From Methylobacter sp. (GTDB taxonomy: Bacteria; Pseudomonadota; Gammaproteobacteria; Methylococcales; Methylomonadaceae): DNA of 64,000 bases. Location: assembly GCF_004322395.1 (NCBI RefSeq), contig NZ_SCTW01000073.1, positions 17,155 to 81,154 of the forward strand, written 5' to 3'. The notes beneath the pieces were generated by a model. The model searched no databases and had not been told where the DNA came from. It worked only from the letters and a program-made list of their open reading frames with translations. How positions within the stretch are numbered: position 1 is the stretch's first letter; each line of letters begins with the position of its first letter. The position numbers were made by a program, and so were the translations under genes. Shown here in pieces: positions 55,733 through 64,000 of the stretch.

Positions 55733-56707
55733 TTAAGCTGAATTTGCAATTACGATAGCGCGTTTCGGAGCCGGCAAACCTTCGCAAGTCAGTTGCGGAT
55801 TATCTGCATCCAAAAAATCTTTCAACGAATGGAAAGTCATCCATTCGGTAGTTCGCTGTTCTTCAACGCTGGTTACAGTGACATCAACCAGGCGGATATT
55901 TTTAAAGCCGCAACGTTTTAACCAGCTGATAAGGGTGTCGCAGCTGGGCAGGAACCAGACGTTGCGCATTCTAGCGTAACGGTCTTCCGGCAATAATACT
56001 TGCCCCAGGCCTCCGTCAATAATCAGGGTTTCCAATACCAATTCGCCGCCGGGTTGCAGGCAGTCTCTTAATTCCAACAGATGATCGATAGGCGAACGGC
56101 GATGGTAAAGGACACCCATCGAAAATACCGTGTCGAACGCTTTCAAACCATAAGGCAGGTCTTCTATGCCCAACGGCAAGACATAAACCGGCGCTTCGCC
56201 ATATAGTTTTTTAACCAGCTGAAACTGCATCACATTGAGCAGCATCGGATCGATGCCTATCACTGTTTTTGCGCCAGCACCGAGCATACGCCAGCAGTGA
56301 TAGCCGTTACCGCAACCTACATCCAACACCAGCCGATGCTCAAGCGGTGCGATATGCTCTTTTAACCTGTTCCACTTCCAGTCTGAACGCCATTCGGTGT
56401 CTATGTTGATGCCGAATAAGTTATAAGGGCCTTTGCGCCAGGGATGCAGCGCTTTTAACTTTTTTTCAAGCTGTTCTTTTGTTTTCTCGCCAAGATGATC
56501 CAAGCTGCCTATTTGCACTGTATCTGAATCCAGATTATGTTGTGCGGTAGGCAATACTGGCACGCTATCGACCAGAGCCTGCCAGCCCGCTAAATTGCCG
56601 TGTTTGGTTTGGTCAAAGCCATGCTCAAGTTGCTGCGGCAGCAGCTTTGCCCAAGCATCGGCCTTTGCATCGATCAGCGCTTCATATAAAGGTTGATAAT
56701 CAATCAT
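55733..56707 (-). CDS. cmoB: tRNA U34 carboxymethyltransferase
   Basis: 324 residues. Uses carboxy-S-adenosylmethionine to make cmo5U34 in tRNA wobble position. WRKGPYNLFGINIDTEWRSD, WNRLKEHIAPLEHRLVLDVGCGNGYHCWRM (SAM/Cx-SAM site) and GVLYHRRSPIDHLLELRDCL are typical. The CmoA partner is not in the window. Full length. Confidence 0.95.
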   Translation of the reverse strand: MIDYQPLYEALIDAKADAWAKLLPQQLEHGFDQTKHGNLAGWQALVDSVPVLPTAQHNLDSDTVQIGSLDHLGEKTKEQLEKKLKALHPWRKGPYNLFGINIDTEWRSDWKWNRLKEHIAPLEHRLVLDVGCGNGYHCWRMLGAGAKTVIGIDPMLLNVMQFQLVKKLYGEAPVYVLPLGIEDLPYGLKAFDTVFSMGVLYHRRSPIDHLLELRDCLQPGGELVLETLIIDGGLGQVLLPEDRYARMRNVWFLPSCDTLISWLKRCGFKNIRLVDVTVTSVEEQRTTEWMTFHSLKDFLDADNPQLTCEGLPAPKRAIVIANSA

Positions 56708-56951
56708 TTCAGGGCAACGATTGAGGGAAAGTTGAAATGTTGAATCATGTTCGGGAAAACGCTAGCTACTATTTCGTCGAATTTAAAAGCGCTGATTTCA
56801 CCAACGGGACTGGCATAAATGGAGTCTTTCGGGGAAGTCATGATTTAACAAACAAAACTGCGCAAGGCAGCGCAATGAAGGGAGGAGCAAGGCGGCCCCG
56901 GTTTTGGCCGCCCATACGAATAGACTTCGTGTATCGTGTGTTCTCAATGCA

Positions 56952-57596
56952 TCAGGAATTTGCTTCATGTTTTGAGGCCAATGCTTCGGCATTACGCTTC
57001 ACCAGCCCTTCAATCACCGCATTCAATGAACCTTTGGTTTGAACTTCATTGGTAAAAGTGCTGCGATAGTTGGTTACCAAGCTAACACCTTCAATCATAA
57101 TATCGTAAGCTTTCCATTCTCCGTCACTCAACAGCATCCGGTAATTAACGCCGATAGGCTGTATGCCGGGCTGTAAAACTTCGGTTTTTACAATAACTTT
57201 TTTATCATCGCTGCCCATCTCAAGAGGGAGGAAACGAACCGACCAATCATTAAACTCTACAAAGGCACGGGAATAGGTTCTTACTAACAATGTTTGAAAT
57301 TCGTGTTTAAAACGCTCCTTCTCATCATTAGTGGCTGTTTTCCAGATTTTCCCTAAGACTAACTCCGAAATTCTGTCAAAATCGGTGTGCGGATAAATGA
57401 CTTCGTTAACAAATTGTGTAATCTTCGCAAAATCTTTGGTAAACGACTTATCTTGCAGTCTTTGCTGCAACTGCGCTGAAGCTGTTTGTATGGCCTGTTG
57501 CGGAGGCAATAAATCAGCTGCGATTACCTTAGTAACAGTCATTAAACCAAGTAATACAGCGATTAAACCAAATATTGTGACTTGTTTAGTTTTCAT
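56952..57596 (-). CDS. mlaC: MlaC/Ttg2D-family phospholipid-binding periplasmic protein
   Basis: 214 residues. Signal peptide (GLIAVLLGLMTVTKVIAA), then the toluene-tolerance Ttg2/MlaC fold: FAKITQFVNEVIYPHTDFD, LVLGKIWKTATNDEKERF, LLVRTYSRAFVEF, GEWKAYDIMIEGVSLVTNYRS. Ribosome site AGAGGG. In the Mla system MlaC shuttles phospholipids between membranes. The other mla genes are not adjacent, so this is an isolated paralogue or a separated copy. Confidence 0.88.
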   Translation of the reverse strand: MKTKQVTIFGLIAVLLGLMTVTKVIAADLLPPQQAIQTASAQLQQRLQDKSFTKDFAKITQFVNEVIYPHTDFDRISELVLGKIWKTATNDEKERFKHEFQTLLVRTYSRAFVEFNDWSVRFLPLEMGSDDKKVIVKTEVLQPGIQPIGVNYRMLLSDGEWKAYDIMIEGVSLVTNYRSTFTNEVQTKGSLNAVIEGLVKRNAEALASKHEANS

Positions 57597-57708
57597 AAAA
57601 CCCTCTAAAATTAAACCCGTATATGCGTTTTATCTTCAAATATCAGTGTGCTAATTTCCCTGATACAATAAACCGCATAAAACCTAAGTCTTAAATTTGA
57701 TGACTTAG

Positions 57709-58758
<1,050 letters not shown>

Positions 58759-58813
58759 ATGCGGACATTTTAAATAATCCTTAATCCAACAAACTGAAGT
58801 GGGGGCCTGTTTT

Positions 58814-59347
58814 ATGTCAGAAGATATTCTAATCGCCGAAAAAAGAAGATTTCACATCGAGGAAGCTATTTTAGTTTTATTGCTGATCCTCTCGCTAGTC
58901 GGTATCGGAATCATGGATTTTTCCCCCGCCGACGGCTATGGTTACTGGCTTATTATGATGCTCCTGTTCGGCCTGTTTGCAATGATTATCGGCTGGATAC
59001 AATCCAAGCATCGTGCCGATGATTTCAAGATAATACTCCGTGAACAATCCATGCACTGGGCCACATCATTATTGGTTGTTGGCGGGGCGTTTTTAATACA
59101 TCAGTCAGGGCGGATTGCCGAAGAAGATGCCGGGCTGATTATTCTGCTGATTTTATCGCTTTCAACCATACTGGACGGCCTGCGCGTAGGCTGGCGCTTT
59201 AGTCTGGTTGGTCTGTTCCTGGGCGTTGCCGCTGTTGTGTCGGTATATACACCGCATTTTCTGTGGATAGAATTGGGCATCGCCGTTTTGATTGTTGCGG
59301 TGACCATTGCATGGGAATTATGGATGGAAAGAAAAGCACAAATATGA
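58814..59347 (+). CDS. conserved inner-membrane protein, unknown function
   Basis: 177 residues from ATG 58814 (a GGGGG run is the ribosome site); the upstream in-frame start at 58799 is less likely. Five predicted transmembrane helices with short loops: LVLLLILSLVGIGI, YWLIMMLLFGLFAMII, MHWATSLLVVGGAFLI, LIILLILSLSTIL and WIELGIAVLIVAVTIAW. No transport or enzyme motif. It overlaps aroE by 4 bases (ATGA), so it is translated with it. Confidence 0.8.
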   Translation: MSEDILIAEKRRFHIEEAILVLLLILSLVGIGIMDFSPADGYGYWLIMMLLFGLFAMIIGWIQSKHRADDFKIILREQSMHWATSLLVVGGAFLIHQSGRIAEEDAGLIILLILSLSTILDGLRVGWRFSLVGLFLGVAAVVSVYTPHFLWIELGIAVLIVAVTIAWELWMERKAQI

Positions 59348-60177
59348 GTTTAATTGACCGCTATGCCGTGCTTGGGCACCCTATCAAACACAGCAAATCG
59401 CCGCGCATTCATCGGCTTTTTGCCGAACAAACCGGACAACTGCTTGAATATAGCGCACTGGAAGTGCCTGCCGAACAGTTCCAAACAGCCGTTACAATGT
59501 TTTTTGCCGAAGGCGGCAAAGGCTTAAATTGTACTGTACCTCTAAAAGAGATTGCTTGGGGCTATGCTGACCGTAAAACAGAACGAGCCCAACTGAGCAA
59601 GGCTGTCAACACGCTCGCACTTCAAGCGGACGGTTCTATATTAGGCGATAACACCGACGGCATTGGCTTGGTAACCGACTTAATCGACAACCATGCCATC
59701 GCCTTATCGAACATTCGCATATTAATTCTGGGCGCCGGTGGCGCCAGCCGGGGCATCATAGCGCCGATTCTGGAACAATCCCCGCAAACCCTGGTTATCG
59801 CAAACCGCACCGAGGACAAGGCCGCCAAGCTGGCTGCTGAATTTCACAGCAAGGGTTCTATCACAGGTTGCGGCTATGATGCTTTAAAAAACAGGCAATT
59901 CGATTTGATTTTAAACGCGACATCAGCCAGTTTAAGCGGGCAATTGCCGCCGCTACCGACCGGTTTACTGGCGGCAGGAGGCAACTGTTACGACCTCGCC
60001 TACGGCAACGAACCGACTGCTTTTGTGCGCTGGGGGCTGGAGAATCATGCGACAAAAAGCCTGGATGGACTGGGTATGCTGGTCGAGCAGGCGGCGGAAG
60101 CTTTTTTTATCTGGCGAGGTGTTCGGCCCAAAACTCGGCCTGTTATTGAATTGTTGAATTTAGAGCGGCGGCATTGA
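59344..60177 (+). CDS. aroE: shikimate dehydrogenase
   Basis: 277 residues from ATG 59344 (MSLIDRYAVLGHPIKHSKSP), which overlaps the preceding stop; the longer frame to 59263 lies inside the membrane-protein gene. Reduces 3-dehydroshikimate with NADPH. Shikimate site SKSP, catalytic Lys in GLNCTVPLKE, DNTDGIGLVTDL, and NADP fold ILILGAGGASRGI with NRT. Full length. Confidence 0.95.
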   Translation: MSLIDRYAVLGHPIKHSKSPRIHRLFAEQTGQLLEYSALEVPAEQFQTAVTMFFAEGGKGLNCTVPLKEIAWGYADRKTERAQLSKAVNTLALQADGSILGDNTDGIGLVTDLIDNHAIALSNIRILILGAGGASRGIIAPILEQSPQTLVIANRTEDKAAKLAAEFHSKGSITGCGYDALKNRQFDLILNATSASLSGQLPPLPTGLLAAGGNCYDLAYGNEPTAFVRWGLENHATKSLDGLGMLVEQAAEAFFIWRGVRPKTRPVIELLNLERRH

Positions 60178-60246
60178 AAGGCGAAAGGCGAAAGGCGAAA
60201 GGCGAAAGGCGAAAGGCGAAAGGCGAAAGGCGAAAGGCGAAAGGCG
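60177..60246 (+). repeat. AAAGGCG tandem repeat, 10 units
   Basis: Ten uninterrupted copies of the heptamer AAAGGCG run from 60177 to 60246, starting at the last base of the aroE stop codon, in the intergenic region before the convergent carbonic-anhydrase gene. The number of copies is likely to vary between strains by slippage. Not coding: it lies outside both genes. Confidence 0.9.
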
Positions 60247-60346
60247 AAAAATTTTGACGACTTCTTAAATCTACATGCAAGCTTTTTTTGCCCTTAGCCC
60301 TTTGTCTTTCGCCTCCCTCATCATAAAGATCAGCATCATCCGCGTA

Positions 60347-60874
60347 CTATTTCAAATACTCATCTTTCAACTGAATATACTGCTGAGACGAATATTCCAA
60401 AAACTCTTTTTCGGACTCTTTTAAAGATCTGACCTGTCTGGCAGGCACTCCCACATAAAGATGGCCGCTTTCCAGTTTTTTCCCCGGAGAAACCAGCGCA
60501 CCGGCTCCAAGCATCACATAGTCTTCAAGGACGGCGCCATCCATAATAATCGCGCCTATCCCTATCAAACAATAATCGCCCACAGTGCAGGCATGCACTA
60601 CCGCTCTATGCCCTATAGTAACGCCTTTGCCTATAATTAACGGATAGCCTTGATCCGTATACTTTCCGGCGTGAGTTACATGCAATACAGAACCATCCTG
60701 AACATTGGTGCCGGCACCAATAACGATGCTTTCTACATCGCCTCTGAGCACTGTCGTGGGCCATATGGAAACATCATCGCCCAACGTAACGTCGCCAATA
60801 ACCACAGCGCTGTCATCTATAAAAACCGACTTGCCGATTTTTGGCTGTTTATCGTTAAATTTTTTAATTGCCAC
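60347..60874 (-). CDS. gamma-class carbonic anhydrase family protein
   Basis: 175 residues from GTG 60874 (GGGAG ribosome site). Left-handed beta-helix hexapeptide repeats with metal-ligand His residues in GSVLHVTHAG and IGHRAVVHACTVG. Family members (YrdA, CaiE, gamma-CA) are trimers; some hydrate CO2, others are inactive or acyltransferase-like. Upstream of convergent aroE, no operon partner. Activity not provable from sequence. Confidence 0.85.
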   Translation of the reverse strand: MAIKKFNDKQPKIGKSVFIDDSAVVIGDVTLGDDVSIWPTTVLRGDVESIVIGAGTNVQDGSVLHVTHAGKYTDQGYPLIIGKGVTIGHRAVVHACTVGDYCLIGIGAIIMDGAVLEDYVMLGAGALVSPGKKLESGHLYVGVPARQVRSLKESEKEFLEYSSQQYIQLKDEYLK

Positions 60875-60907
60875 TCTAGCTCTCCCGCTTGTGCATTGAA
60901 TGATTAA

Positions 60908-61978
60908 TTACGCTTGCACCCGATTCAACGCAAACAGCGCCAGGACTAATACAGTCAAACTGGGCATAAACGCCATTAACGGTGGATTAAGATCATAAAT
61001 CAATCCAATATGTCCGACGATTTTATCGATAATATTAAAGCTCATGCCGATGACCACACCTATCATCATTCTGGCTCCTACATTTACACCGCGTTTAACA
61101 CCAATAACAAAAGGCGCGGACACCAGCAACATAACAAAAACAACCAAAGGATTGACCACGCGCCCCCAGAAAGCCAGTTCAAAATCGTGCGACTTTTGAT
61201 GGTTATCCTTTAAGAAATCGATATACATCGCCAGATCATACATAGATAAATTATTCGGGTTGACCACAACAATTTCCAATAAATCCGGGGCAACGGTTGA
61301 TTGCCACATCTGTTCGGGTTGACTGCTTGCCGCCATTTGCTGAAGCGAAATGTCCGATCGCCTGATTTGCTCTAATTTCCATTGCTGATCACCTTGAAAG
61401 CTTGCTTTCTCTGCATGGGTCGAATAGCGCAAACGGCGCTGATCATCCAATTCATAAATATTGATGTCCGCCAAACTTCCGTCATCTTGTATTTTCCGGA
61501 CATTAATAAATTTTTTGCCTTCGCGCAGCCAGAGTCCATATTTGACATTCATGACAACCTGCTCATTCTGGGCGGTGACTTTAATCACTCGCGCCGTCCG
61601 CTCGGCTACCGGCGCAATAAATTCGCCGACTAATATTGAAATAGCGACTAAAATGGCGCCAGCCACCATAACTGCCCTGATAATCCCTAAAACGGACAAG
61701 CCCGCCGCCCGCATGGCAATAAGTTCGCGGTTATTACCCATCGCCCCTAATATAAACAGGCTTCCTAATAGAGCCGATGCCGGCATCAATTCATAAAAAA
61801 CGGTAGGCGAAGTCAGCGCAAGATAATAAAAAATATCTTGTAGATCGTAACTTCCTTTACCCAAATCCTTCAACTCGTCGCTAAAGGTGAACAAGTTAAA
61901 TAAGGTCAGTAACAATACAACAGCAACAAAAGATCCCTTTAATATTTCCCTGACTATATAGCCCGTTAATACATTCAC
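60908..61978 (-). CDS. lptG: LPS export permease LptG
   Basis: 356 residues from GTG 61978, which overlaps the LptF stop (GTGA). Inner-membrane part of the LptB2FG transporter that extracts lipopolysaccharide for transport to the outer membrane. Typical start LTGYIVREILKGSFVAVVLL, transmembrane helices at each end and a large periplasmic beta-jellyroll between; late VNPLVVFVMLLVSAPFVIG and AFMPSLTVLVLALFAL. Distal gene of the lptFG unit. Confidence 0.95.
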   Translation of the reverse strand: MNVLTGYIVREILKGSFVAVVLLLTLFNLFTFSDELKDLGKGSYDLQDIFYYLALTSPTVFYELMPASALLGSLFILGAMGNNRELIAMRAAGLSVLGIIRAVMVAGAILVAISILVGEFIAPVAERTARVIKVTAQNEQVVMNVKYGLWLREGKKFINVRKIQDDGSLADINIYELDDQRRLRYSTHAEKASFQGDQQWKLEQIRRSDISLQQMAASSQPEQMWQSTVAPDLLEIVVVNPNNLSMYDLAMYIDFLKDNHQKSHDFELAFWGRVVNPLVVFVMLLVSAPFVIGVKRGVNVGARMMIGVVIGMSFNIIDKIVGHIGLIYDLNPPLMAFMPSLTVLVLALFALNRVQA

Positions 61979-63045
61979 TTATGCACCTTTTCCCTAAATT
62001 GCATAGCCAGCCATTGCCATCCGTATAATCGCGCCAACAAAATTCCGCCTATTAGCAGCAACAGAGTATTCACGCCAAAAACTCCCAGCCAGGCAGGAAT
62101 AGTTTGATTCATTACCCAGCTCTGGCTGACTCGGATAAGATTTCCATAGCTAAAATAGATTAAAAAGCCAATCAGCATATTCCCGTAAACACCGCCTCGA
62201 GGCGACATCTGAGCCAAAGGTACGGCAATAAAGCAAAGCAACATTATCCCCACGGGAACGGAAAACCGACGCTGCAATTCGGCAATATCGGTTATTTGAC
62301 CGGAATTCAATAATTTATCGCTGGAAACCGATTGTTTGCCAAAATCAGTGGCTGACTCTTTGGTATCCAATCTCACTGCATATTCATCAAACTGTTCAAG
62401 CACATAATTTACAGTTCCCGGCTGTCCTTGTATGCGCTCACCATTCTCCAAAATGACATAGCGTCCATCAGGCAAATCTTTCATTCTCCCCACTTCGGCG
62501 TTAATAATTGCCAAGCGATTCCCCTGCCTGTGCTGTACAAAAACTTGATACATTTTTTTATCGTCATCAATCTTTTCTACATAAAAAACCAAGTCACCTT
62601 GACTGTATTCGCTAAATTTTCCGGCGGCAACGCCTCTGAGATCGGCAGACTCCTTATCCTGATGCATAAGCTGTTCCATCATGGCTTCAGCCCAGGGCGA
62701 GACATAGAACGACAAGCCGGCTGCTAATACACTTAAAGGAAAAACCAGCAGGAATATGGCTCGATAAACCGTTCCCGAGCCGCCGCCTGCCGAAGCCACC
62801 GCCGACATTTCCTGATCCCTGTACATTCTGCCCAAGACCATCAGTACTGCCATAAACAAGGCTGCGGGCAAAAAGGTCGCACTGGCGATAATCGTTTTCA
62901 ATCCCAGGACAGTCATCAAAGTTTGGTTAGATACTTGCCCTTCGATAGCCTTATCAAGAATCCTGATAAACTGCCGGCTGACGATAATGACTACGATTAC
63001 CGACCAAACTGCCAACAGCGTCCTTAACAAATCCAAGGCGATCAT
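61975..63045 (-). CDS. lptF: LPS export permease LptF
   Basis: 356 residues from ATG 63045 (MIALDLLRTLLAVWSVIVV), the family start; the longer open frame to 63156 has a non-homologous N-terminus. Partner of LptG. Features: SRQFIRILDKAIEGQVS, LMVLGRMYRDQEMSAVASAGG, periplasmic jellyroll, C-terminal GIMLLCFIAVPLAQMSPRGG. The ribosome site GGAT is weak. Transcribed divergently from pepA as in most gammaproteobacteria; both promoters lie in 63157-63408. Confidence 0.93.
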   Translation of the reverse strand: MIALDLLRTLLAVWSVIVVIIVSRQFIRILDKAIEGQVSNQTLMTVLGLKTIIASATFLPAALFMAVLMVLGRMYRDQEMSAVASAGGGSGTVYRAIFLLVFPLSVLAAGLSFYVSPWAEAMMEQLMHQDKESADLRGVAAGKFSEYSQGDLVFYVEKIDDDKKMYQVFVQHRQGNRLAIINAEVGRMKDLPDGRYVILENGERIQGQPGTVNYVLEQFDEYAVRLDTKESATDFGKQSVSSDKLLNSGQITDIAELQRRFSVPVGIMLLCFIAVPLAQMSPRGGVYGNMLIGFLIYFSYGNLIRVSQSWVMNQTIPAWLGVFGVNTLLLLIGGILLARLYGWQWLAMQFREKVHK

Positions 63046-63408
63046 TTTATCCAAGACATTAATTATCTTACGCTTTCCGGTTTTATAGCCTTTAGCCCAG
63101 TTTGTTTCCAAACGTGTCTCCCAATCAAAAACGAGTGTATGTTGTATAAAGCACAAAGTTTAAATTTTACCTTGAGTTGGTAAATTATGAACCATTTTAT
63201 AAGAAACAGGTTATTGGAAGTGCCTTATTGCGACAATTCTAATTTTAGTGATTATCAACCGAGTCTCCCCAATCAAAAGCAATATTTGTGTTGTATAATC
63301 ACAGCTAAACGCCCCATCTTGAGCCGCTCCCTTTGACAGATTCAGGGCAACTTAAATTTACGCTCGGTTCAAGATGACGCTCTACTCCACAAATAAACGA
63401 GTTAACTT

Positions 63409-64000
63409 ATGGATTATTCAATAGAAACCGCATCCCTAGAAGAACTGCAATGTGATTGCATTATTGTCGGTGTTTATCAAGACCAACAATTCAGTCCGTC
63501 AGCCATTGCTCTTAATAACCTCACACAAGGGCTCATTAGCAAAATCGTCAGCCGCGGCGACCTGAGCGGAAAAAATGGCGAAATCGTATTAATAAACGCG
63601 ATTCCAAGTGGCAAGATTGAGCGCATTTTGCTGGTCGGATTGGGAGAAAATAAGCCTTTATCCGGCAAGAACTATAAAAAAGCTTTGATTGCAGCCATTA
63701 ACAGCCTGAAAAAACCTCAAATAAAATCGGTTGTCTGTTGCTTGGCGGAATGCGATGTTGCAGACCGCGACTGGCAATGGAAATCTCAGCAAATTATTGA
63801 AGTTTTTAACGATGCTGTGTATCAATTTACCCAAACAAAATCCGACAAAGAAACAGAAAGCAAGATTCAAAAAATCTCCATTACCGCCACGGAAGCTGAA
63901 CGCACTTTGGCACATTCCGGATTATTGCAAGGCAAAGCGATTGCCGAAGGTATCAATTTAACCAAATATCTTGGCGATTTACCGGGTAACATCTGCACAC
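63409..64000 (+). CDS. pepA: leucyl aminopeptidase, N-terminal part (cut by window edge)
   Basis: From ATG 63409 the frame (MDYSIETASLEELQCDCIIV, LLVGLGENKPLSGKNYKKAL, AEGINLTKYLGDLPGNICT) is open to the last base of the window, about 197 codons of an expected ~500. It is the N-terminal M17 macro-like domain and the start of the linker; metal ligands would lie beyond 64000. The divergent lptF-pepA pair supports the call. PepA also binds DNA as an accessory recombination factor in E. coli. Confidence 0.92.
   Translation, partial: MDYSIETASLEELQCDCIIVGVYQDQQFSPSAIALNNLTQGLISKIVSRGDLSGKNGEIVLINAIPSGKIERILLVGLGENKPLSGKNYKKALIAAINSLKKPQIKSVVCCLAECDVADRDWQWKSQQIIEVFNDAVYQFTQTKSDKETESKIQKISITATEAERTLAHSGLLQGKAIAEGINLTKYLGDLPGNICT

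Noticed and set aside
55536..55736. 66-codon open frame beginning MSTKSTKDTKK
   Set aside because: It is the translation of the CACGAA-type repeat; it has no ribosome site and recurs as non-coding repeat elsewhere.
60177..60246. CRISPR or coding explanation for the AAAGGCG array
   Set aside because: The repeat has no spacers and lies after the aroE stop; it is a simple tandem repeat.

Overview
The window looks like chromosome of a gammaproteobacterial, ribulose-monophosphate-pathway methylotroph, most likely a type I methanotroph of the Methylobacter/Methylomonas kind. The evidence is a hexulose-6-phosphate synthase / phosphohexuloisomerase / transketolase / transaldolase region together with gammaproteobacterial gene orders (fmt-def, dprA-smg-topA, thrS-infC-rpmI-rplT-pheS-pheT-ihfA, lptF-lptG divergent from pepA). 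No methane monooxygenase or methanol dehydrogenase gene is in the window, so methane use is inferred, and the genus cannot be fixed from the sequence alone.

Layout. 1-1200: fmt (cut by the window edge) and def. 1240-7460: a MITE-like repeat and then a ~6 kb integrated element between 12-bp direct repeats, holding a degenerate tyrosine integrase, a lipoprotein, a serine recombinase, three small overlapping genes, an HUH replication initiator and a 58-codon ORF. 7480-12600: LysM protein, dprA (no ordinary start codon), smg, topA. 13200-22500: a 1231-residue flavin/Fe-S oxidoreductase, a TorF-type porin, and an ECF sigma / anti-sigma / S8 protease lipoprotein / InlB-repeat secreted protein cluster. 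22950-30700: tRNA-Val(GAC), the thrS-to-ihfA translation operon (infC starts with ATC), a MerR regulator, tRNA-Pro(GGG). 30720-31340: ISAs1 transposase pseudogene. 31977-38632: RuMP block hps-phi-tkt, two repeat-protein genes, tal. 38886-39220: IS66 transposase relic. 39787-48012: aminotransferase, BrnT/BrnA toxin-antitoxin relic, gloA, POT transporter, trxC, two alpha/beta hydrolases, ABC exporter. 48160-55730: two MITE-like repeats, putA, and a PAS histidine kinase with an ethylene-receptor-like sensor. 55733-64000: cmoB, mlaC-like, hemB, membrane protein, aroE, a 7-bp tandem repeat, gamma-carbonic anhydrase, lptG-lptF, and pepA (cut by the edge).

The strongest candidate for an undescribed system is the gene pair at 35440-37239, between transketolase and transaldolase. 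The two proteins together carry 19 copies of a short motif of the form S-G-V-A-K/R-Y-L-x-K-Q. The second protein is little else (15 copies, mostly every 20 residues). The first adds a signal peptide, two N-terminal YPAA(D/N)F repeats and a transmembrane helix, with four motif copies on the predicted cytoplasmic side. The layout resembles multivalent scaffold or linker proteins such as CsoS2 or EPYC1, and suggests by inference a membrane-tethered scaffold for formaldehyde-fixing enzymes. Other notable items are the ethylene-receptor-like kinase, the anti-sigma factor with a protease-prodomain-like tail next to an S8 protease, and the integrated HUH-Rep element whose integrase has lost both active-site arginines.
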